Positions 36,028 to 45,463 of a stretch of DNA of 64,000 bases are shown here, piece after piece; position 1 is the first letter of the stretch; the number at the start of each line of letters is the position of its first letter. Under the pieces are notes generated by a model. The model saw nothing but the letters and a program-made list of their open reading frames with translations. It did no database searches and was not told the DNA's origin. This stretch comes from Hyphomicrobiales bacterium (GTDB lineage Bacteria > Pseudomonadota > Alphaproteobacteria > Rhizobiales > Rhizobiaceae). The position numbers and the translations under genes are program-made. Location of the stretch: contig UCGV01000029.1 of assembly GCA_900471925.1 (NCBI GenBank), positions 1 through 64,000 on the forward strand, read 5' to 3'.

Positions 36028-36161
36028 GAGCTTGTCTCTCAATCAGGCTGGTTGGTGGCCGTTTTAATCTAATCGATTTAAAAAAGCCAGTGTGCGGTGC
36101 AATGAATCTGTCAGTCGTCGGTTTTAAAGCGAATTGTCCGGATAGGAAATCCGCAATCGAA
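36028..36161 (-). promoter_or_regulatory. zwf upstream region
   Basis: The 134 bp before zwf contain an AT-rich imperfect inverted repeat at about 36063-36084 (TTTTAATC / GATTTAAAA) in an otherwise G+C-rich context. It is the natural location for the operon promoter and a regulator site. I see no known motif with certainty. Confidence 0.3.
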
Positions 36162-37457
36162 CTAAAACTTGTCGCGAAGGGCAAACCACGACAAGGCAAG
36201 GAAAAGTAACGGCGCCCGCATGCGCGCGCCGCCCGGAAAAGCGGGAATATCGAGCGCCTTGAAGAGATCAAGATCGGCCGATTTTCCGAGCACCATTTCT
36301 GCGTAAAGCTTGCCACAGTAATTTGACAGCATGACGCCGTGCCCGGAATAACCTCCGATCGATGTGACACCCGGCATCACCTCGCGCACGAAAGGCTGGC
36401 GCGGCATGGTGATGCCGACGGAGCCGCCCCAGGCATGGGTGATCTCGATATCCTTGAGGTCGGGATAGATTTCGGCGATCTGCCGGCGGATGTGCCGCGA
36501 AATGTCGCGCGGATTGTCGGCCGTATAGGCTTCGCGTCCTCCGAAGAGCAGCCGCCCGTCCTTCGACTTGCGGAAATAGCGCACCACGAAACGCGAATCC
36601 GCCACTGCTTCGCCGCCGGGGATCACATTGGGATAGCGGTGGAGCGGTACTGTGGCGCCGATGAAGGAGCGGATCGGCATGACATGGCTTGCGGTGATCG
36701 GTTCCAGATTGCCGATATGGCCGTTGCAGGCGATCAGCGCCCTGTTGGCCGTGATCGTGCCGCGCTCGGTCTCGATCATCACCCTGCCGCTCGCCTGGGT
36801 GATCGAGGTCGCCCTCGTCATTTCGAAAATATCGGCTCCGGCATTGGCCGCCACCCGGCCGAGACCGGCGAGCAGCTTCAGTGGATGGATATGGCCGGTG
36901 CCGCTGTCGCGAACACCGCAATAGAAACGTTTGGAGCCGACCCGCTCCTGTGTTTCCTCGCGGTCCATGAAACGAAGATGCGGATAATCGTAGCGGAAGG
37001 CCGCGATCTCGGCATTCTCGTAATAGTACCGCTTGTAGCTCTCCTTGTGCGCGACATTGAGCTGGCCTGGCATATACTCCATGTCGATCTGGTGTTCGGT
37101 CGCAAACTCCATCAGGTGCCGTTTGGCATCCTCGGCGAGATCGAAGAGCGCCTTGGAGCGCTCGTAGCCGAGCTTCTCCTCGATCTCCTCCGGCCACCAG
37201 CGCTGGCCGGTGCCGAGCTGGCCGCCGTTGCGCCCGGAGGCGCCGTCGCCGAGCCTGTTGGCTTCGATCAGCGTCACCGAGACGCCGGCTTTGGCGAGAT
37301 TATAGGCGGCCTGCAGGCCCGTGTAGCCGCCGCCGATAATGGCGACGTCACACTGCCTTGAACCGTCGAGCGCCGGATAATCCGGGCGCTCGCCGGTCGT
37401 TGCCTGGTACCAGGAGACGCCTGGCGCGATGGGGCTTTGCCATGTCTCTTTCGTCAT
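36162..37457 (-). CDS. FAD-dependent amine oxidase (PuuB/DadA-like)
   Basis: This 431-aa flavoprotein of the DAO family has the FAD-binding Rossmann motif CDVAIIGGGYTGLQAAYNLA (about 36-55) and SGRNGGQLGTGQ (about 74-85). The C-terminal GYSGHGVMLSNYCGK (about 378-392) is typical of these oxidases. It lies 9 bp after a glutamine-synthetase-like gene, the same pairing seen for gamma-glutamylputrescine synthetase (PuuA) and oxidase (PuuB). The likely substrate is therefore a gamma-glutamylated polyamine or related amine. This is inferred from context. Confidence 0.82.
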   Translation of the reverse strand: MTKETWQSPIAPGVSWYQATTGERPDYPALDGSRQCDVAIIGGGYTGLQAAYNLAKAGVSVTLIEANRLGDGASGRNGGQLGTGQRWWPEEIEEKLGYERSKALFDLAEDAKRHLMEFATEHQIDMEYMPGQLNVAHKESYKRYYYENAEIAAFRYDYPHLRFMDREETQERVGSKRFYCGVRDSGTGHIHPLKLLAGLGRVAANAGADIFEMTRATSITQASGRVMIETERGTITANRALIACNGHIGNLEPITASHVMPIRSFIGATVPLHRYPNVIPGGEAVADSRFVVRYFRKSKDGRLLFGGREAYTADNPRDISRHIRRQIAEIYPDLKDIEITHAWGGSVGITMPRQPFVREVMPGVTSIGGYSGHGVMLSNYCGKLYAEMVLGKSADLDLFKALDIPAFPGGARMRAPLLFLALSWFALRDKF

Positions 37458-37466
37458 GGCAGGCCC

Positions 37467-38903
37467 TCACACGTTCAGAAGGAGGAATTCCCGCTCCCAG
37501 GGGCTGATCACCTGCATGAAGGTTTCGAATTCGCCGCGCTTCACGCCGGCATAAAGCCCGATGAACTCGGCGCCGAAGACTTCCGCGAAGGCGGGCTCGT
37601 CTTCCAGCAGCGCCACGGCTTCGAGCAGGCCGCGCGGCAGGTCGATCGAGCCTTCGTTGGCGGCATCCTCTGTCGGCGCCGTCGGCTCGATTTCCTTCAT
37701 GATGCCGAGCAGGCCGGAGGCAAGCGAGGCGGCGAGCGCCAGATACGGATTGGCATCCGAACTCGGCAGTCGGTTTTCCACGCGCCGTGCCTGCGGATCC
37801 GAGACCGGCACGCGGAAGGCGGTCGTGCGGTTGTCGTAGCCCCAGGCATTGTTGACAGGGCAGGACATGTCCGGCTGCAGACGGCGATAGGAATTCACAT
37901 AGGGTGCGAGCATCGCGAGCGCGCTCGGCACGTATTTCTGCATGCCGCCGATGAAATGGAAGAATTCCTTCGAGGCCGAGCCGTCATTGTTCGAAAACAC
38001 GTTCTTGCCGGTTTCGATATTCACCACAGACTGGTGGATATGCATGGCCGAACCCGGCTGGCCCTGCATCGGCTTGGCCATGAAGGTTGCGTAGATATTG
38101 TGCTTCAGCGCCGCTTCGCGGATCGTGCGCTTGAACAGGAACACCTGGTCGGCAAGCTCGATCGGATTGCCGTGGCGGATGTTGATCTCAAGCTGCGCCG
38201 GCCCTTCCTCGTGGATCAGCGTATCGATTTCAAGACCCTGCTTCTCCGAGAAATGGTAGATGTCGTCGATCAGTTCGTCGAATTCGTTGATTCCGGCGAT
38301 CGAATAGCCCTGGCCGCCGACGATCGAGCGGCCCGAGCGGCCCTTCGGCGGATGCAGCGGATAGTCCGGGTCGTCGTTCATGGCAACGAGATAGAATTCG
38401 ATTTCCGGCGCCACGATCGGCTTCCAGCCGCGCTCGGCATAGAGACCGATAATGCGCTTCAGTACGTTGCGCGGCGTGTAAGGAACCTCCTGTCCGTCGG
38501 AATCGACGATATCGCAGATCACCTGCGCCGTCGGGTCGGTTTCCCACGGAACGACCGACAGAGTGGATAGATCGGGTACCAGCTTCAAGTCGCTGTCCCG
38601 CGGCTCGTAGCGGAAGCTCTCGGTCTCGTCAGGGTATTCGCCTGAAATCGTGTGGCGATAGATGGCCGAGGGCAGGGCGAGCGACGTATTGGACGTGAAT
38701 TTCGAGGTCGGCATCATCTTGCCGCGCGGCACGCCGGCGAGGTCGGGAGTGATGCATTCGATGTCTTCGATGCCGCGATCCCGAAGCCAACGAGCTGCTT
38801 CCTTCCAGTTTGCAACACCACGCAGAGATCCGGGATCAGGGGGGGATTTCTTCGATGCGGGTACGTTTCTGGCAGGCTTCAGCGTCGTCTTTTTTGGGGA
38901 CAT
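37467..38903 (-). CDS. Glutamine synthetase family protein (PuuA-like)
   Basis: This 478-aa protein is a class I-type glutamine synthetase homologue. It has the ATP-binding signature FMAKPMQGQPGSAMHIHQSV, the Glu/His metal-binding stretches around EEGPAQLEINIRHG, and NRLPSSDANPYLALAASLASG near the C-terminus. Together with the adjacent oxidase it fits gamma-glutamyl-polyamine synthesis rather than bulk ammonium assimilation. The ATG at 38903 is chosen for the SPKKTTLKP start; the open frame extends to 38954. The N-terminal 25 residues are basic and Pro-rich and look disordered. Confidence 0.85.
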   Translation of the reverse strand: MSPKKTTLKPARNVPASKKSPPDPGSLRGVANWKEAARWLRDRGIEDIECITPDLAGVPRGKMMPTSKFTSNTSLALPSAIYRHTISGEYPDETESFRYEPRDSDLKLVPDLSTLSVVPWETDPTAQVICDIVDSDGQEVPYTPRNVLKRIIGLYAERGWKPIVAPEIEFYLVAMNDDPDYPLHPPKGRSGRSIVGGQGYSIAGINEFDELIDDIYHFSEKQGLEIDTLIHEEGPAQLEINIRHGNPIELADQVFLFKRTIREAALKHNIYATFMAKPMQGQPGSAMHIHQSVVNIETGKNVFSNNDGSASKEFFHFIGGMQKYVPSALAMLAPYVNSYRRLQPDMSCPVNNAWGYDNRTTAFRVPVSDPQARRVENRLPSSDANPYLALAASLASGLLGIMKEIEPTAPTEDAANEGSIDLPRGLLEAVALLEDEPAFAEVFGAEFIGLYAGVKRGEFETFMQVISPWEREFLLLNV

Positions 38904-39032
38904 GACACACCGGGTTGCGTTGATCGTAACGCCATCATAACCAGAGTTTGGCAATTGGCGAGGGGGGCGGAGACGTTGACATCAGCCCTTTGATGGAAAA
39001 AGAAGACGCGATTTCGGTAAGGAAAACGGATT

Positions 39033-40214
39033 TTGCAGCGCAAAAGCGACGTAATCGTCATCGGTGCGGGCGCCGCGGGCATGATGTGCGCCATCAGGGC
39101 CGGGCGGCGCGGCCGCTCCGTGACCCTCATCGATCACGCCCGCGCGCCCGGCGAGAAGATCCGCATCTCCGGCGGCGGCCGCTGTAATTTCACCAATATC
39201 AATGCCGGCCCGAAGAATTTCCTCTCCGGCAATTCGCATTTCTGCAAGTCCGCACTGGCCCGTTTCACCCCGGCCGATTTCATCGCCATGGTCGATCGGC
39301 ACGGCATCGCCTGGCACGAAAAGACGCTTGGCCAGCTCTTCTGCGACAACAGCGCCAAGGACATCATCTTCATGCTGCTCGATGAGATGCGCGCGGCGGG
39401 CGCCGTCTGGCATCTCGGCGTCGACATCTCGGGCGTCGAAAAGACCGATGACGGTTTTCGCGTCTCGACCTCGGAAGGCATTTGTGAGGCTGCCTCGCTG
39501 GTCATAGCAACCGGCGGAAAATCCATTCCGAAGATGGGCGCATCAGGCTTTGCCTATCGCATTGCCGAGCAGTTCGGCCTTGCCGTCACCGAAACGCGCC
39601 CCGGCCTCGTGCCGTTGACACTCGATCCTATCCTCCTCGAAAGCATAGCGGCTCTCTCCGGCATTTCGGCGCCCGCCGAGATCCGCCATGGCAAGACCGC
39701 CTTTCGCGAGGCGCTGCTCTTCACCCATCGTGGCCTGAGCGGCCCCGCCATTCTGCAGATTTCCTCTTACTGGCGCGAGGGTGATGCAATCACCGTCGAC
39801 ATTGAACCGGATGTCGATATCGCCGCGCATCTGAAGAAAGCGAAACAGGGGAACGGGCGCCAGTCTGCGCAGACGGCACTCGGCGAGATCCTGCCGAAGC
39901 GCTTGGCGCAATACATCGTCGAGCGCGAAGGCGTCACAGGCAACATGGCCGATCTTTCCGACAAGCTTCTGACCAGGCTCGCCGAGGCGGCGCAGAACTG
40001 GTCCGTCCGTCCCTCTGGTTCCGAAGGCTACCGTACGGCCGAGGTCACGCTTGGCGGCATCGATACGTCAGCGCTCGATTCGCGCAGCATGGAGGCAAAG
40101 GCCGTTCCGGGCCTCTATTTCATCGGCGAATGTGTCGATGTGACCGGATGGCTCGGCGGCTATAATTTCCAATGGGCCTGGGCATCGGGTTTTGCCGCCG
40201 GTGAGGCATTGTAA
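39033..40214 (+). CDS. BaiN/HI0933-family flavoprotein
   Basis: This 393-aa predicted NAD(P)/FAD-dependent oxidoreductase has the N-terminal dinucleotide fold VIVIGAGAAGMMCAIRAGRRG (about 7-27) and the family hallmark EKIRISGGGRCNFTN (about 41-55). The C-terminal GLYFIGECVDVTGWLGGYNFQ also matches. The cellular substrate of the family is unclear. It starts at TTG (39033) with AAGGAAA upstream, and there is no usable in-frame ATG before the fold begins. Confidence 0.88.
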   Translation: MQRKSDVIVIGAGAAGMMCAIRAGRRGRSVTLIDHARAPGEKIRISGGGRCNFTNINAGPKNFLSGNSHFCKSALARFTPADFIAMVDRHGIAWHEKTLGQLFCDNSAKDIIFMLLDEMRAAGAVWHLGVDISGVEKTDDGFRVSTSEGICEAASLVIATGGKSIPKMGASGFAYRIAEQFGLAVTETRPGLVPLTLDPILLESIAALSGISAPAEIRHGKTAFREALLFTHRGLSGPAILQISSYWREGDAITVDIEPDVDIAAHLKKAKQGNGRQSAQTALGEILPKRLAQYIVEREGVTGNMADLSDKLLTRLAEAAQNWSVRPSGSEGYRTAEVTLGGIDTSALDSRSMEAKAVPGLYFIGECVDVTGWLGGYNFQWAWASGFAAGEAL

Positions 40215-40380
40215 ACGCTAATATTAATCAGCGTAAAACCGCTCGAGCGATTCAAGACTTCTTAAGATTGGCTGCGCCATCCTGTCTCAATGGCAAGTTG
40301 GCAAAGGCGTTCCTAAATTAAGCTTTACCGGCAAGCCTTTTTGTTGGATTGTTGTATCGAGATAGAAGTGAGGTTTCGTA

Positions 40381-40524
40381 ATGAACAGAAACACTCGACG
40401 CGCCCGCGCCATTGCAATCGCCCAGGCAAAGCCTGATGCAAAGCTCGCCACCCTGCGCTATCTGATGCTCGCTGCCGGTGCGACTGCCGCCAGCATTGCT
40501 CTTCTTCTCTCCCACTTCATCTGA
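40381..40524 (+). CDS. Small putative membrane protein, 47 aa
   Basis: This short ORF encodes a basic N-terminus (MNRNTRRARAIAIAQAKPD) and one hydrophobic helix (LRYLMLAAGATAASIALLL), which is the layout of a small inner-membrane protein. GAGG lies at a suitable distance before the ATG. No homologue is recognised. It occupies an otherwise gene-free stretch between 40215 and 40832. Confidence 0.45.
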   Translation: MNRNTRRARAIAIAQAKPDAKLATLRYLMLAAGATAASIALLLSHFI

Positions 40525-40832
40525 CCTTGCAGTAGCTTGAAATGGAATTTTCCGGTGTCGCGGTTGTCTTGCTGCGACATTGCGGTGCACAATTTACAAC
40601 TATTGTGCAATCTTGGGTAATGCGCCGTTACCGCTTATCCGAAAATTAATATCTAATCCCACACATTATGGACGAATATTTGGGTGTTTCCGGTTTTGCT
40701 GGAAACAATCTGGCAATGATTGCCGCCCGCTCCAGGGTTTTCCCAACTGTCAGTAGATCAGCTCGATATGCACCCGGCTGGCGCCAGAAGGCAGCCGGCG
40801 GGAGGAGTGGTGTATGAAAGGCACGGCCCGCG
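40525..40832 (+). promoter_or_regulatory. Intergenic region upstream of the first chemoreceptor gene
   Basis: These 308 bp are AT-richer than the flanks and contain no convincing ORF. They must hold the chemoreceptor promoter. I see no clear -35/-10 pair and no CtrA-type box; the nearest feature is a single TTAA at 40646. Confidence 0.3.
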
Positions 40833-43361
40833 ATGTTCATTGATAAGATTCTTTCCCGGTTCAAAATTCAGACCAAGGTTCTGATTTTTGTCCTGCCTTT
40901 CGTCATCACCATTTCTGCCGTGGGTCTGACCGGTCTTTATGCTTCCGGCCTGCTGCAGGGACGTATGGAAATCTCCAACAGCGTTCTCCAGTCGCTGAGC
41001 GGTTTCAAGGATCTCTATGCCTCGATGGATGATTTCCTGCAGACCACCAACGAGCAGGCGCGCGACAAGCTGGTCACCGATATCAAGACGCAGGGCCAGA
41101 TCCTGAACGCGACGATGGCGCAGATCGGCGACAATACCGGCCATGACAATCTGCAGTTGGCCATCGAAGGCACCAACGGCATTGGCGACACGGTCGGTAA
41201 GCTCTGGACCCTTCACGAGCAGGAAGTGGCGCTGCGCAAGTCGATCGACGACGCCCAGAAGGTGATGATCACCAACCGCTTCAATGTCAGCTATGACGCC
41301 AAGCAGCTCGAAGAAAACGTTCGCACGGACGAAGGCAACGCGACGGCGACGCTGCGTGCGGCAGACCGCCTGCTGAAGGGCGGCGATACGCTGTCGAACG
41401 CCATGAACGATTTCGCCAAGGCACAGGCCCCGGCCGACAAGCTGAAGGTCGTGACCGATGCGCTTCCGCAGATCGTCAAGGCGCAGCGCATGATCGAAAT
41501 CTCGGTTCCGCAGAACCAGAAGAGCATGACCCAGTCGATGGCGCAGACCGTCAGCGATCTGAAGGCGCAGGTGGCAGCTCCTGATGCCGGTAGCGATGAC
41601 GGCGTTGCCAATCTCGGCCGTCTCGTGTCCCGCTTCCGCCAGATGTCGACCTATACGCAGCTGACCGCCACGCAGATGATGCGCGAGGCGACGACGACCT
41701 TCGTCGAGCTCGACAGCCGCATCGCCCAGACCAATTCCGTGCTGGAAGATACGCGCCGCCTCGAAAGCTCCATCTATTCGCTGCAGCTCGTTCTTGCCGA
41801 TTTCAATGCCAAGCCGAACAAGGAAAACCGCGTTCGCCTGAACCAGGAAATCGCCACCCTCAACACCATGCTGAACACCCTTCAGGCGAGCGCCAAGGGT
41901 ATGAATTTCGCCGGCGATATCGTCGATGCCATTTCGCCGGCTCTCGCCCAGATGGACAAGGACGCACAGAGCCTCGTTGACGTCATCAACCAGCGCACCG
42001 CCGATTATGTCGCCGCGCGCCAGCAGCTGGACGGCGTCTGGGGTCAGTTGACCAGCTTTGCTGAAGAGCAGAAGCAGTCCGCAGGTACCGAACGCGAACA
42101 GGCAAACAGCATTTCCGTCGGCACCACCGCCTTCGGTATCCTGTTGTCCATCATCGGCGGTGTCGCGCTGGTGCTGACGCTGCAGCGCCCGATCGCCCAG
42201 ATCACGGGCGCCATGCGACGGATCGCCGAAGGCGCGCTCGACACCAATATTTCGGGTGAGAAGCGCTCCGACGAAATCGGCGACATTGCCCGCGCTCTCG
42301 GCATCTTCAAGGAAAATGCCCTCTCCAAGATCCGCATCGAGGAGCAGAGCGACGAGGAACGTCAGGCAGCCGAACACGAGCGTCAGCGCAACGATGCCGA
42401 AAAGCTCGAGATGGACCGCCAGATCGAATATGCGGTCAACCAGCTTGCCGCCGGCCTGGAGCGCATGTCGCAGGGCGACATTTCGACGACGATCGACACG
42501 CCCTTCATCGGTCGCCTCGAACGGCTCCGTCAGGATTTCAACGGCTCGATGATGCGCCTGCAGGCCACGATGAGCCAGATCCGCGACAACGTCCAGGCGA
42601 TCCAGGGCAACGGCAACCAGATGGCCCAGTCCGCCGAGGATCTCTCCAAGCGCACCGAGCAGCAGGCCGCGTCGCTGGAAGAAACCGCCGCCGCCGTCGA
42701 TCAGATCACCGTCACAGTGCGCTCGTCTGCCGAGCGCGCCAAGGATGCCGACCAGATCGTTCGCCAGGCCAAGCGCAGCGCCGACGACTCCGCCGTCGTC
42801 GTCAGCAACGCCATCGACGCCATGGGCCGTATCGAGGATGCGTCTCGCCAGATCGAGCAGATCATCGGCGTGATCGACGAGATCGCCTTCCAGACTAACC
42901 TGCTCGCACTCAACGCCGGTATCGAAGCGGCGCGCGCCGGTGAAGCCGGCAAGGGCTTTGCGGTCGTCGCCATGGAAGTCCGCGAGCTTGCCCAGCGCTC
43001 CGCCGCTGCCGCGCAGGAGATCAAGGGCCTCATCAACAAGTCGACCAACGAGGTCAATTCCGGCTCGCAATTCGTCCAGGAAGCCGGCACTGTTCTCGCC
43101 AAGATCAGCGCCCAGATCGTCACCATCAACCAGCATGTGGAAATGATCGCCCGCGCCAGCCACGATCAGTCGAGCGCGCTGCAGGAGGTCAACTCCACTG
43201 TCAACCAGATGGACCAGATGACCCAGCAGAACGCAGCGATGGTGGAAGAGACCACGGCAGCAAGCCGCGAACTTGCAAACGAGGCCGATGCGCTCATGCA
43301 CCTCGTCCAGCAATTCAAGATCGATGGCGACAGCAATATGCGCATGTACCGCGCCGCCTGA
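40833..43361 (+). CDS. Methyl-accepting chemotaxis protein
   Basis: This 842-aa transmembrane chemoreceptor has TM1 at about 15-37 and a large all-helical periplasmic domain of about 390 residues. TM2 is at about 428-450, followed by HAMP (about 450-505), a linker with a second HAMP-like segment, and the methyl-accepting signalling domain at about 590-830. The hairpin tip IAFQTNLLALNAGIEAARAG is near residue 686. There is no C-terminal CheR-binding pentapeptide. The long helical sensor suggests a helical-bundle ligand domain; the ligand is unknown. It has its own terminator at 43388. Confidence 0.93.
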   Translation: MFIDKILSRFKIQTKVLIFVLPFVITISAVGLTGLYASGLLQGRMEISNSVLQSLSGFKDLYASMDDFLQTTNEQARDKLVTDIKTQGQILNATMAQIGDNTGHDNLQLAIEGTNGIGDTVGKLWTLHEQEVALRKSIDDAQKVMITNRFNVSYDAKQLEENVRTDEGNATATLRAADRLLKGGDTLSNAMNDFAKAQAPADKLKVVTDALPQIVKAQRMIEISVPQNQKSMTQSMAQTVSDLKAQVAAPDAGSDDGVANLGRLVSRFRQMSTYTQLTATQMMREATTTFVELDSRIAQTNSVLEDTRRLESSIYSLQLVLADFNAKPNKENRVRLNQEIATLNTMLNTLQASAKGMNFAGDIVDAISPALAQMDKDAQSLVDVINQRTADYVAARQQLDGVWGQLTSFAEEQKQSAGTEREQANSISVGTTAFGILLSIIGGVALVLTLQRPIAQITGAMRRIAEGALDTNISGEKRSDEIGDIARALGIFKENALSKIRIEEQSDEERQAAEHERQRNDAEKLEMDRQIEYAVNQLAAGLERMSQGDISTTIDTPFIGRLERLRQDFNGSMMRLQATMSQIRDNVQAIQGNGNQMAQSAEDLSKRTEQQAASLEETAAAVDQITVTVRSSAERAKDADQIVRQAKRSADDSAVVVSNAIDAMGRIEDASRQIEQIIGVIDEIAFQTNLLALNAGIEAARAGEAGKGFAVVAMEVRELAQRSAAAAQEIKGLINKSTNEVNSGSQFVQEAGTVLAKISAQIVTINQHVEMIARASHDQSSALQEVNSTVNQMDQMTQQNAAMVEETTAASRELANEADALMHLVQQFKIDGDSNMRMYRAA

Positions 43362-43387
43362 TTCGATGCTGATCCCCACCAACGCAG

Positions 43388-43418
43388 ATGGCCCCGGAGA
43401 CGGGGCCATTTTTATTTT
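43388..43418 (+). terminator. Terminator of the first chemoreceptor gene
   Basis: A 9-bp stem ATGGCCCCG / CGGGGCCAT with a GAGA loop is followed by TTTTTATTTT. It separates the two chemoreceptor transcripts. Confidence 0.85.
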
Positions 43419-43618
43419 CCGATTAAATCGCTCCAGAGTTGCTGATAGCCGGAAGGGTTGAAATTTTTCTGTCTAGATAAGAGAAATAGCAGATATAAAG
43501 TCATACTTTATACCGAAAAGATGCGGGAAACCGTTGGAAATTAGCATATGTTAAGAGAAAATTTTCCCTGACGTATTCTGATGAACATCATCAAGGTTGT
43601 GTTCGCCAGAGGTTTTGG

Positions 43619-45463
43619 ATGCCGCGCTTCTTTTCTACGTCCATTGTTCGCCAGATCGTTGCGATCTCGCTGCTGCTGCTTGCGGCCAGCACCGCGGCAA
43701 TTGTCGGCGTCACCTATTACAATCTCGGCACTTATGTCATGGACAGCGCCGTTTCCGACGCCAAGGATGCGAGCCGCTCGATGGCGGTGCTCTATGGCGC
43801 GAGCGAAGACAGTGCCTCTATCGATCTCAAGGACAATGCGCTGTCAGGTGTAACCGAGGACAAGATCCCCGCCTTTGCCGACTATTCGCTGGTCGACCGC
43901 ACTGCCCAGTCGATTGCCGGCGTTGCCACGATCTTCGAAAAGCAGGGAGGCGACTTCGTCCGCGTCTCGACCAACGTGAAGACGGAAAAAGGCGATCGTG
44001 CTGTCGGCACCAAGCTTGCCGCCGACCATCCGGCCCAGCCCGTACTCGCGCAGGGCAATGCCTATTACGGCCCGGCGGATCTCTTCGGCCACAAGTTCAT
44101 GACCGGCTATTTCCCGGTCAAGAATCCCGCGGGCGCCACGATCGGCATTCTTTTCATCGGCATTCCCATGGAAGTCTATTACGAGCGGATGAATCATCTG
44201 CAGATGCTGGTGCTCAGCGTCGGCGCAGTGGTGATGTTGCTGGTCGGCGTACTCGCCTTCTACACGATCCGCCGTTCGGTTCGCCCGATGCAGGCGCTGA
44301 CCTCGAGCGTGCATGCGATCTCTTCTGGAGATCTCGTCAGTGCCATTCCCTGTGTCGACAAGAACAACGAATTCGGTGAAATCGGCCGCGCGCTCGCACT
44401 CTTCCGTGACAGTGCCGTCGCCCGCCAGCAGCTTGAGACACAGGCCGCCGAACAGCGCGCGCTGAACGATGCCGAACGCAGCCGCAACGATGCCGAGAAG
44501 CGTACGCTGGACGGCCAGATCGATTTTGCCGTCAATCAGCTTGCCGCCGGTCTCGGCCGCTTGTCGCAGGGCGATGTCTCGCAGACCATCGAGACGCCCT
44601 TCGTCGGCCGGCTGGAACAGCTGCGCATGGACTTCAACATCTCGCTCGAGCGCCTGCAGGATACGCTGACCCGCATTCGCGCCGGTGCCGCCTCCATCCA
44701 GCGCAACAGCGGCTCGATCTCTGCCTCGGCGGAAGAGCTTTCCAAGCGCACGGAATCGCAGGCCGCTAGCCTTGAGGAAACCGCCGCTGCCGTCGAGGAG
44801 ATCACCGTCACGGTGCGCTCGTCCGCCGAGCGGGCTCATGAGGCAAACAATGTGGTCGCCGCGACCAAGCGCACCGCCGACAGTTCCGGCACCGTCGTCG
44901 GCGATGCTGTCGCCGCCATGGGCCGTATCGAGGATGCCTCGCAGCGCATCGAACAGATCATCGTCGTCATCGACGATATCGCCTTCCAGACCAACCTTCT
45001 GGCGCTGAACGCCGGCGTCGAGGCAGCGCGTGCCGGTGAAGCCGGCAAGGGCTTTGCGGTCGTCGCACAGGAAGTGCGCGAACTGGCCCAGCGCTCGGCA
45101 AACGCCGCCAAGGAGATCAAGGCGCTGATCGAGCAATCGACGCGCGAAGTCACATCAGGGTCGGAACTGGTCCAGAAGACCGGTAGCGTGCTTGCCTCGA
45201 TCAGCCATGAGATCATCGCGATCAGCGGCCATGTTGAAACCATCGCCACCGCAAGCCGCGACCAGTCCTCCGCCCTTCATGAGGTCAACAGCTCCGTCAA
45301 TGCCATGGACCAGATGACGCAGAAGAATGCCTCGATGGTTGCCGAGGCCACGCAGGCCAGCCGCCAGCTCGCCGAAGAGGCCGACATGCTGATGGCGCTG
45401 ATCGAGCAGTTCCGCCTTGCAGAAGGTGCCGCGGTTCACGGCCGCGCCAGGCGCGCAGCCTGA
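43619..45463 (+). CDS. Methyl-accepting chemotaxis protein, Cache-type
   Basis: This 614-aa chemoreceptor has TM1 at about 11-32 and a periplasmic single-Cache-type domain at about 35-190, ending GYFPVKNPAGATIGILFIG. TM2 is at about 195-217, then HAMP, then a signalling domain closely related to that of the upstream receptor (IAFQTNLLALNAGVEAARAG near residue 455). No CheR-binding pentapeptide is present. The two receptors look like paralogues that share signalling ends but carry different sensors. Confidence 0.93.
   Translation: MPRFFSTSIVRQIVAISLLLLAASTAAIVGVTYYNLGTYVMDSAVSDAKDASRSMAVLYGASEDSASIDLKDNALSGVTEDKIPAFADYSLVDRTAQSIAGVATIFEKQGGDFVRVSTNVKTEKGDRAVGTKLAADHPAQPVLAQGNAYYGPADLFGHKFMTGYFPVKNPAGATIGILFIGIPMEVYYERMNHLQMLVLSVGAVVMLLVGVLAFYTIRRSVRPMQALTSSVHAISSGDLVSAIPCVDKNNEFGEIGRALALFRDSAVARQQLETQAAEQRALNDAERSRNDAEKRTLDGQIDFAVNQLAAGLGRLSQGDVSQTIETPFVGRLEQLRMDFNISLERLQDTLTRIRAGAASIQRNSGSISASAEELSKRTESQAASLEETAAAVEEITVTVRSSAERAHEANNVVAATKRTADSSGTVVGDAVAAMGRIEDASQRIEQIIVVIDDIAFQTNLLALNAGVEAARAGEAGKGFAVVAQEVRELAQRSANAAKEIKALIEQSTREVTSGSELVQKTGSVLASISHEIIAISGHVETIATASRDQSSALHEVNSSVNAMDQMTQKNASMVAEATQASRQLAEEADMLMALIEQFRLAEGAAVHGRARRAA

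Noticed and set aside
34258..36072. 604-codon + strand frame opposite zwf
   Set aside because: Zwf has its active-site signature on the minus strand; the + frame is a shadow.
40318..40590. 90-codon minus-strand frame in the gap before the first chemoreceptor gene
   Set aside because: It overlaps a + strand small ORF with better ribosome site and membrane-protein composition; no domain is visible.
40758..43409. 883-codon minus-strand frame opposite the first chemoreceptor gene
   Set aside because: The chemoreceptor motifs are on the + strand; the minus frame has no recognisable domain and no ribosome site.
43553..43567. TTAA-N7-TTTT before the Cache chemoreceptor gene
   Set aside because: Only one half matches the CtrA consensus.
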